The translations under genes were made by a program, and so were the position numbers. The notes beneath the pieces are model-generated. The model was not told where the DNA came from and did not search any database. It saw only the letters and a list, made by a program, of their open reading frames with translations. From assembly GCA_029565675.1 (NCBI GenBank), contig JAKQNP010000046.1, positions 1 to 64,000 of the forward strand: a stretch of 64,000 nucleotides of DNA, read 5' to 3'. Below, piece after piece: positions 58,349 through 64,000 of the stretch. Every line of letters begins with the position of its first letter. Within the stretch, counting starts at the first letter, position 1. This DNA comes from a bacterium (GTDB lineage Bacteria; Zhuqueibacterota; Zhuqueibacteria; Residuimicrobiales; Oceaniaggregativiventaceae).

Positions 58349-61069
58349 TCAAAATTCAAACCTGAATCCAAGCATGACCTGTCGCGGTTGTGAATAAAAA
58401 TCAGGACGTTTGATCCATTCGTCCAGATTGTTGACGCCAAAGATTGTGCCTGAGCGCTCCGCAGCAATCGAGTAATTGGCGCGGCCGGTGTCGCTATAGA
58501 CATCGTTTTCATTCATCCGATCGAACAGATTGTAAACCCGCACATAGACGGTCGCTCGCAGCGGGTCGATCGGCAGGACACGATAGGCGTAAAGATCGAC
58601 ATTGTAGTAAGCCGGTCTGCGTTCGCTGTTTTCAACGGCAGTGCGCACGTTCTGTTGCGTCGGCGTGTAGGGAAGTCCGCTGCCCAGCCGGCCGATGAGG
58701 CTGAGAGCCATGCGCTCCGGATCTCCGAGCGTCAGGGAGGCGTTGAGGCTGTGGGTGCGGTCCCAGTTCAGAGGCACCAGCTGTTTTTGTGGTTCACGGC
58801 CGGCCTCGACGTCGAGAAAGGCGGCAGCTGGATCCGAAGCGTTGCCTTTGGCGATCTGATAGGTATAGTCTACAGTAGCGCCGATGCCGCCGCTCAGGCG
58901 TTTTTCCAAAGCAATGGTCAAGCCTTTGACATTGCCGTAATCGCGGTTGATGAAACGGGCATAGCGAATGCCGGTGGTGGTGTGCAGGATCTCGGTGCCG
59001 AGCAGATTGCGAATATCCTTGAAATAGGCGGTGACATCGAGGGAAAGGTCGGCGCCGAGCTGCTGCTGCAAACCGATTTCGTAGATGGTGGTCTTTTGCG
59101 GTTTGATATCGGCATTGCCGATCGTGTTGGGTTGCCGTTCCGGCGGACTTGTGCTGCCTGTATTGCTGGTGGCATAGAGTTCGAATTCCGGATTGCTGAA
59201 CAGGTATTCAAAGCTCGGTATCTGAAAGAAATGGCCATAAGAGACATGGATCGCGCCGCGATCGGTGATCGGATAGGAGAGACCGAAGCGCGGGCTGATC
59301 TGGTAGTCGGTTTGCGCGGCACGGATCGGCGATCGGCTTGGGTCTAAAAAATCGAGCGGAATTTTGCCGTCTGAGTCGAAATGGTCGATCCGCACTCCGG
59401 CATTGACCACCATATAGTCGAGTTCGATTTTATCCTGAAGGTAGGCTGAAATTTCGCGCGGATGGTAGAGATATTCGTCGTTGTTTTGGATGTTCTGTGT
59501 TTGTGCCGGGATAAAGGGCTGCCAGCCGGTTTCGCGGTTCAGACGGATTTCAAAGGCGCGCAGCCACAGACGGTGTTGCCTAAATTCGATACCCGATTTT
59601 ATCTGATGGGTCTGATTGACCTGAGAGGTCAGGTCGATTTTAGCGATGGTCGTGGTGGTGTTGCGCAAAAAATGCCACATCTCATGGCCACCGGTCAAAA
59701 AGGCGCTGCCGCTGGCCGCATCCAGAAGATCGGGATTGGCATAGCGCGAATCGTAGGGATCGCTGTAGACATATTGTTTATAGTCGGTATAAAACCGCGC
59801 CGCTTTGGTGGTCATAAAGGTTCGGCGATTAAAGACCCGCGTCCAGGTCAGGGTGTTGTTCCACCCCAATTGGTGCCGCCAAAAATCGCCGTCAGGATTG
59901 AGGCGGAATGTGTGATTGTATTCTTTGTATTTGCGCCACTGCACCAATCCTTCATAATCGACCTTGTCGGCATCGGTCAATTTGGCGGTCAACTTGAGCT
60001 GACCCGATCCATGCTGGCTCGGATTCATTGCAACATACTCGGAGGTCTGGCGCAGGCTGTCGGTGAACCGGGTAAAAGCCAGATCTGAGGAAAAACGATG
60101 CGACACGCCATGCGACGTAATCATCCAATCGCGGATGTCGGTGCTGGGAAAGTTCGATGAATCGCTCGGCAAAAAGCTCTTTCTGCCATACAGAGCTCCA
60201 TCGCTCAGTGCGTAGCGGCCGGCGAGGAAAAAAGTCACTTTGTTTTTCGCTCGAGGCAGGGGACCGCTCAAGGTACCTTCCAGGTTGGCGATCGGGTTGA
60301 ATTTATCGATGTTCCAAAAAACATCGCTGTGGTTGCTGACAAAGTCGCCGAAATAGCCCTGCACTTGCCCGTGATAGACCTCCCCGCCTTCTTTGGTCAC
60401 CACATTCACCACACCAGACATGGCCTGCCCATATTCGGCATTGAAGGTGCCGCTGATCACTTGCAGCTCCTGCACCGACTGGTTTTCTACCTGCAGGGAA
60501 AAATCGCCGTTGTAGACGTCGTTGATGGAGACTCCATCGATGAGGTAAGCGACTTCACCGCTGCGGCCGCCGCGGAAATGGCCGTCCACCACGCCGGCCT
60601 GCAAATTGATCACCTCCTGAATCGAAGTGACCGGCAAGCGTTGAATGACCTCTGCATCGACAGTCACAGAAGTCGAGGTCAAATCGCGTTCGACGATCGG
60701 TTTTTGCGCCACCACCGTGACCGATTCTCCCAACTGCAGGACCGTCGGCACCAGGAAAAAGTTCACTTCCGTGGTCTTGTCCATAGAGACACGAACCTGT
60801 TCATAGCGCAACTCGCTGTAACCGATCATGCTCGCGCGCACGCTATAGGTGCCTGGTGCAATGCGGAGGATAAAAAACTCGCCTTTGACATCTGTCGCCG
60901 CTCCCAGTTGAGTCCCCTCAATGATGACATTCACCCCGGGCATGGCTTCACCGGTCTCCCGGTCTGTCACTTTGCCGACAATCTTGCCGGTGGTGCCGGT
61001 GTACGCAGCTGTCGCAAAAACCAGGATGACGGCAACCAGGATCGGGAGCATCCCTTGCTTTGCCTGCAT
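58349..61069 (-). CDS. TonB-dependent outer-membrane receptor
   Basis: Protein of 906 residues. A signal peptide (MLPILVAVILVFATAAYTG) is followed by a carboxypeptidase-regulatory-like domain: GKVTDRETGEAMPGVNVIIE, a GEFFILRIAPGTYSVRAS strand. The plug domain contains VTSIQEVINLQAGVVDGHFRGG-type and VAYLIDGVSINDVYNG motifs. A 22-strand-type barrel ends in MLGFRFEF. It should import a large glycan fragment or cofactor using TonB/ExbBD energy. AAAGGAGCC before the ATG fixes the start. No SusD-like partner gene follows; the large surface protein takes its place. Regulation is not visible. Confidence 0.92.
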   Translation of the reverse strand: MQAKQGMLPILVAVILVFATAAYTGTTGKIVGKVTDRETGEAMPGVNVIIEGTQLGAATDVKGEFFILRIAPGTYSVRASMIGYSELRYEQVRVSMDKTTEVNFFLVPTVLQLGESVTVVAQKPIVERDLTSTSVTVDAEVIQRLPVTSIQEVINLQAGVVDGHFRGGRSGEVAYLIDGVSINDVYNGDFSLQVENQSVQELQVISGTFNAEYGQAMSGVVNVVTKEGGEVYHGQVQGYFGDFVSNHSDVFWNIDKFNPIANLEGTLSGPLPRAKNKVTFFLAGRYALSDGALYGRKSFLPSDSSNFPSTDIRDWMITSHGVSHRFSSDLAFTRFTDSLRQTSEYVAMNPSQHGSGQLKLTAKLTDADKVDYEGLVQWRKYKEYNHTFRLNPDGDFWRHQLGWNNTLTWTRVFNRRTFMTTKAARFYTDYKQYVYSDPYDSRYANPDLLDAASGSAFLTGGHEMWHFLRNTTTTIAKIDLTSQVNQTHQIKSGIEFRQHRLWLRAFEIRLNRETGWQPFIPAQTQNIQNNDEYLYHPREISAYLQDKIELDYMVVNAGVRIDHFDSDGKIPLDFLDPSRSPIRAAQTDYQISPRFGLSYPITDRGAIHVSYGHFFQIPSFEYLFSNPEFELYATSNTGSTSPPERQPNTIGNADIKPQKTTIYEIGLQQQLGADLSLDVTAYFKDIRNLLGTEILHTTTGIRYARFINRDYGNVKGLTIALEKRLSGGIGATVDYTYQIAKGNASDPAAAFLDVEAGREPQKQLVPLNWDRTHSLNASLTLGDPERMALSLIGRLGSGLPYTPTQQNVRTAVENSERRPAYYNVDLYAYRVLPIDPLRATVYVRVYNLFDRMNENDVYSDTGRANYSIAAERSGTIFGVNNLDEWIKRPDFYSQPRQVMLGFRFEF

Positions 61070-61104
61070 GTGAGGCTCCTTTTTCTGCATCCGTGAACTC
61101 TACC

Positions 61105-61145
61105 GCAAACAAAACAACCGGGCGACAGCACAGCCGCCCGGTTGT
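61105..61145 (-). terminator. Rho-independent terminator of CBM-like protein gene
   Basis: An 11-bp perfect stem (ACAACCGGGCG / CGCCCGGTTGT) with a 10-base loop. On the minus strand it is followed by TTTTGTTTG. It stands 10 bases after the stop codon of the multi-module protein, which is therefore largely uncoupled from the TonB receptor gene. Confidence 0.85.
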
Positions 61146-61154
61146 CAATACGGT

Positions 61155-64000
61155 TTATTTGATAAAGGTCATTTTTCGTACCAATTTCGCCTGTGGTGTG
61201 GTCAGGGTGTAGAAATAGATACCGCTGGAAGCGGCAAGACCGTTGTCATCGCGACCATCCCAGGTGACCGTGTGTTCACCGGCTTCGCGCATACCGTCGG
61301 CGAGAGTGCGGACGGTTTTGCCGAGAAGATCATAGACTACCAGGCTGACTTGCTGAGCCTGCGGCAAGTTGAAGCATATTGTCGTAGTCGGGTTAAACGG
61401 ATTGGGATAGTTTTGCTCCAGCGCAAAGATCTGCGGCATGGCAGGGATATCCTGGCCGTCAACTCTCGTGACATTGCCTTCGACGACCGCGAAATCATCC
61501 CAATAGACCTTGCCAGTGGCCTGATGTTGCAGCCGAGCGCGAATCGACATGCGCTTCGCGTCTGCCGGAGCGGTCAATGTAAAGACATACAGCGACCAGT
61601 CTTTGCTGGCAACGGTTTGATCAACAACGAAAAAGTCTTCGCCGGCAAATTCAGCCCAACCCTCGTCGTCGGTGTGGTAGGTGGTGGTGAAAAAGACCGA
61701 CTTTTCCACATCGTTTTCAGGATTGAGAATAACCTCTTCGGTTTTAACCCAGGCCTGAACCGTATAGACCTTGTTGCCCTCGATCGGATTGCGATCGCTG
61801 ATCGCCACCACTTCAGCCGGATTGTCGGCAGTATCGGAAATGAGCAGCGAGTGGTCACCGGTAAAGGCCTCGTCGCGGGTGATGGTGACGACACCGTAAT
61901 CCTCGTCGCCCAGGCTCATCCGATCTTTCCAGAAGAACCAACCTTCAGGAACGCCGAAATTGGCGTTGTACAGGTCGCCGATCCACCCCTCTGCACCCTC
62001 TGCCAGACGCATAAAAATATCATCCAGCCAAACGGTGCCGACGGCATTGGCGCCAAAGTGGAATTTGATTGCCAGGGAATCGGCTGTGACCGGCAAGACG
62101 ATCGGCACGTCGTTCTTGATTTCGGTCCACTCGATCGTTCCCTGGTTCTGCGGCACTTCAAGCACAATCGGTTCGCCAAAGATCAAGGCGCCTTCCGCAT
62201 CATAGAATTCCCAGGTCAACACGACTTTTTCGGCATCGGAAGCAGGAGCGGTGTTGAGATTCTCGGTCTTTACCCAACCGCCCACCTCGATTTCGATGTC
62301 GGGCGGCACGCCATCGACCGGATTCCACTGCAGCTTGGCCATGTTGGCATGGGTGACCCACATCGGGTCATCGTCGCCGGCGCTTTCCTGGATCATCAGC
62401 GACCGCTGCGGTGAGCGGAATTGCTGACCGTCCCAGCTCAGCGTGGCATCGCCTTCATTGGCTTTGGTCCAGTAAGCCGGCATTTCGGCGTTTTCGAAAC
62501 CATTGCCGGCCATGGTTTGGGCAATGGGCACGACAAAAAAGTCGTCCCAATAGACATCGCCGGTCGCCCAGTGCTGCATGCGAGCGCGGATCGATATGCG
62601 GCGGTCATTCTCTTCGGTGCGCAGTCGGAAGGTGTAGAGCGCCCAGTCGCGGTCGGCTTCTGTCTGGTTGACGACGAAAAAGTCGGCGCCGTGTGTTTCC
62701 GCCCAGCCTTCGGCATCGGAGTGAAAAGTGACAGTGAAAAAGATGGCTTTTTCCACATCGAAAACCGGCAGCGGATTGACACCATCGAGTTTGACCCAGG
62801 CGCCGATCAGATATTCGGTGTTTGGCTCAACCTGGGTGCGGTCTGACATGGCCACCACTTCGTCGCCATTGGTGTCATCGTCGGCGACGCGCAGCGAATA
62901 CTTGCCGCTGTGCGCATAGGTCTCGGTGATCGAAACCACGCCCTTGCCGGCGACTCCCTCGCTCATCTGGCTCTTCCAATAGGACCAACCTGCGGGAGTA
63001 CCAAAATTGGCATTGAAGAGATCGCCGATCCAGCCGCTGGCTCCGGGCGCCGGATACATGAAAATATCATCCAACCAGGCCGTGCCGGTGGCGTTGGCAC
63101 CAAAGGAGAACATGACCACCAACGAATCGGCCTCAACCGGCAAAACGATGGGGACATCGTTTTTGATTTCTGTCCAGTCGACCGACGCCTGGGTTTGCGG
63201 GACCTTGAGCACCACGGGCTCGCCGAAAATCAGATTTTGTTCGGCATCAAAGAAAGAAAAGGTGAGGCGGATTTCGTTCGCGGCATCGGCAGGGCTGGTG
63301 TTGACGTTTTCGGTTTTTACCCAACCGCCGACAAGCATCTCGATATTTTTGCCCAGGCCGGTTGGGCTGTTCCAGTTCAGCTTGGCCAGATTGCCCGAGA
63401 CCCAGCAGGGATCATCATCGCCATCGCTGTCATAAATCTTGAGCGAGCGTTCAGCAGAGCGATATTGATCGCTTGCCCATTCGACCAATGCGTCGCCGTT
63501 GGGATACGGATTCCAATAGGCCGGATTGAGCGATTCGTCAAACGTATAGTTCTGTTTCGCCACCTCAACCGGATAGATGCGAAAATCGTCCCAATAGGTG
63601 TCGCCAACCGTTTGGTGTTGCATGCGAGCGCGCACCGAAATACGAGTCGCTTCGGCCGGTGGAGTGAAGGTGAATTGATAGAGACGCCAGTCACAATCGC
63701 TGCTGGACTGATCGACGACAAAGAAATCCTCACCGCCGACTTCAGCCCAATCCGCCGCATCCGTATGATAGGTGACCGTGAAAAAGACGGCGGTTTCGAC
63801 TTCGCGTTTGGGATTGACGTTTACACCCGCCAGCTTGACCCAGGCCGACAACCCATAGGAACGTCCGGGCTCGATAGGCTGACGATTGGAGATCGCCACC
63901 ACTTCAGCGGGATTGTCGGCTGTATCGCCGATGCGCAATGAATAGTTGCCGCTGTGTGCAGCGTTGCTGGTGATGGAGACCACACCGTAATCCTGGTCGC
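61155..64000 (-). CDS. Partial secreted multi-module protein with sorting domain
   Basis: At least 948 residues; the reading frame runs off the right edge, so the start is missing. Two alternating carbohydrate-binding-like modules (CBM_4_9-type jelly rolls) repeat about every 348 residues. One is marked by ISIRARMQH-xxxGDxYWDDF and the other by ADSLxxxFxFGANAxGTxWLDDI and VGGWVKTEN. The last 85 residues (LEQNYPNPFNPTTTICFNLP, VYDLLGKTVRTLADG, GIYFYTLTTPQAKLVRKMTF) form a canonical type IX sorting domain. It is probably a surface glycan-binding protein that could feed the nearby TonB receptor. Confidence 0.85.
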   Translation of the reverse strand, partial: DQDYGVVSITSNAAHSGNYSLRIGDTADNPAEVVAISNRQPIEPGRSYGLSAWVKLAGVNVNPKREVETAVFFTVTYHTDAADWAEVGGEDFFVVDQSSSDCDWRLYQFTFTPPAEATRISVRARMQHQTVGDTYWDDFRIYPVEVAKQNYTFDESLNPAYWNPYPNGDALVEWASDQYRSAERSLKIYDSDGDDDPCWVSGNLAKLNWNSPTGLGKNIEMLVGGWVKTENVNTSPADAANEIRLTFSFFDAEQNLIFGEPVVLKVPQTQASVDWTEIKNDVPIVLPVEADSLVVMFSFGANATGTAWLDDIFMYPAPGASGWIGDLFNANFGTPAGWSYWKSQMSEGVAGKGVVSITETYAHSGKYSLRVADDDTNGDEVVAMSDRTQVEPNTEYLIGAWVKLDGVNPLPVFDVEKAIFFTVTFHSDAEGWAETHGADFFVVNQTEADRDWALYTFRLRTEENDRRISIRARMQHWATGDVYWDDFFVVPIAQTMAGNGFENAEMPAYWTKANEGDATLSWDGQQFRSPQRSLMIQESAGDDDPMWVTHANMAKLQWNPVDGVPPDIEIEVGGWVKTENLNTAPASDAEKVVLTWEFYDAEGALIFGEPIVLEVPQNQGTIEWTEIKNDVPIVLPVTADSLAIKFHFGANAVGTVWLDDIFMRLAEGAEGWIGDLYNANFGVPEGWFFWKDRMSLGDEDYGVVTITRDEAFTGDHSLLISDTADNPAEVVAISDRNPIEGNKVYTVQAWVKTEEVILNPENDVEKSVFFTTTYHTDDEGWAEFAGEDFFVVDQTVASKDWSLYVFTLTAPADAKRMSIRARLQHQATGKVYWDDFAVVEGNVTRVDGQDIPAMPQIFALEQNYPNPFNPTTTICFNLPQAQQVSLVVYDLLGKTVRTLADGMREAGEHTVTWDGRDDNGLAASSGIYFYTLTTPQAKLVRKMTFIK

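Overview
The window looks like a chromosome segment from an uncultured bacterium of the FCB group (Bacteroidota/Calditrichota/KSB1-like). This is inferred from repeated C-terminal 'YPNPFN' sorting domains typical of type IX secretion cargo, a PorV/PorQ-type outer-membrane protein, a TonB-dependent receptor with an N-terminal carboxypeptidase-regulatory-like domain, and many lipoproteins. No rRNA or intact tRNA gene is present. The left part (about 1-11.9 kb) is AT-rich, entirely plus-strand and accessory. From about 12 kb onward the DNA is clearly more GC-rich and looks like host core or metabolic sequence.

Region 1 (1-4374) is the right end of an integrative element. It starts with 23-bp tandem repeats resembling an IS21-type end. 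Next come a trypsin-like protease with a TerB-like N-terminal region, an ECF-type sigma factor, an unknown small protein, an excisionase-like HTH protein and a tyrosine integrase. The element ends in the 3' half of a tRNA gene with a CAT anticodon (attR-like), followed by a terminator that probably belonged to the tRNA gene. Region 2 (4.4-11.9 kb) carries loosely spaced accessory genes: a TPR/membrane protein followed by a solitary integron-type attC-like site, two zinc-ribbon proteins, a DUF805/zinc-ribbon protein, a repeat lipoprotein with a recent 63-bp duplication, and a TIR-RDD membrane fusion.

Region 3 (12-23 kb) holds envelope genes: a DUF1579 protein, an M23-like lipoprotein, a large S74-type fibre protein with a 537-bp tandem duplication, a small sorting-domain protein, an M14 carboxypeptidase lipoprotein, and a sodium:solute symporter coupled to a 57-residue membrane protein. 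Region 4 (23.5-33.5 kb, minus strand) is a compact V/A-type ATPase operon, transcribed H/G-C-I-K-F-E-A-B-D, followed by a universal stress protein and a PTS EIIA-like protein. Region 5 (33.9-39.7 kb) holds a GxGYxYP putative glycosidase, a beta-barrel protein, a beta-helix protein preceded by a 9-bp tandem repeat, a stand-alone FPG-type zinc finger overlapping a flavin reductase-like gene, and a lipoprotein.

Region 6 (40-64 kb, minus strand) is a glycan-use locus. In transcription order it encodes a secreted multi-module binding protein (cut by the window end), a TonB-dependent receptor, a large surface protein, a PorV-like protein, a zinc alcohol dehydrogenase, a lipoprotein with helical-toroid glycosidase features, a sugar-binding lipoprotein, two ABC permeases, a second helical-toroid lipoprotein, a 1161-residue sorting-domain protein and two GH130-type phosphorylases. 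The layout suggests surface binding and trimming, outer-membrane uptake, ABC import without a local ATPase gene, and cytoplasmic phosphorolysis, probably of beta-mannosides. The substrate is an inference from family membership.
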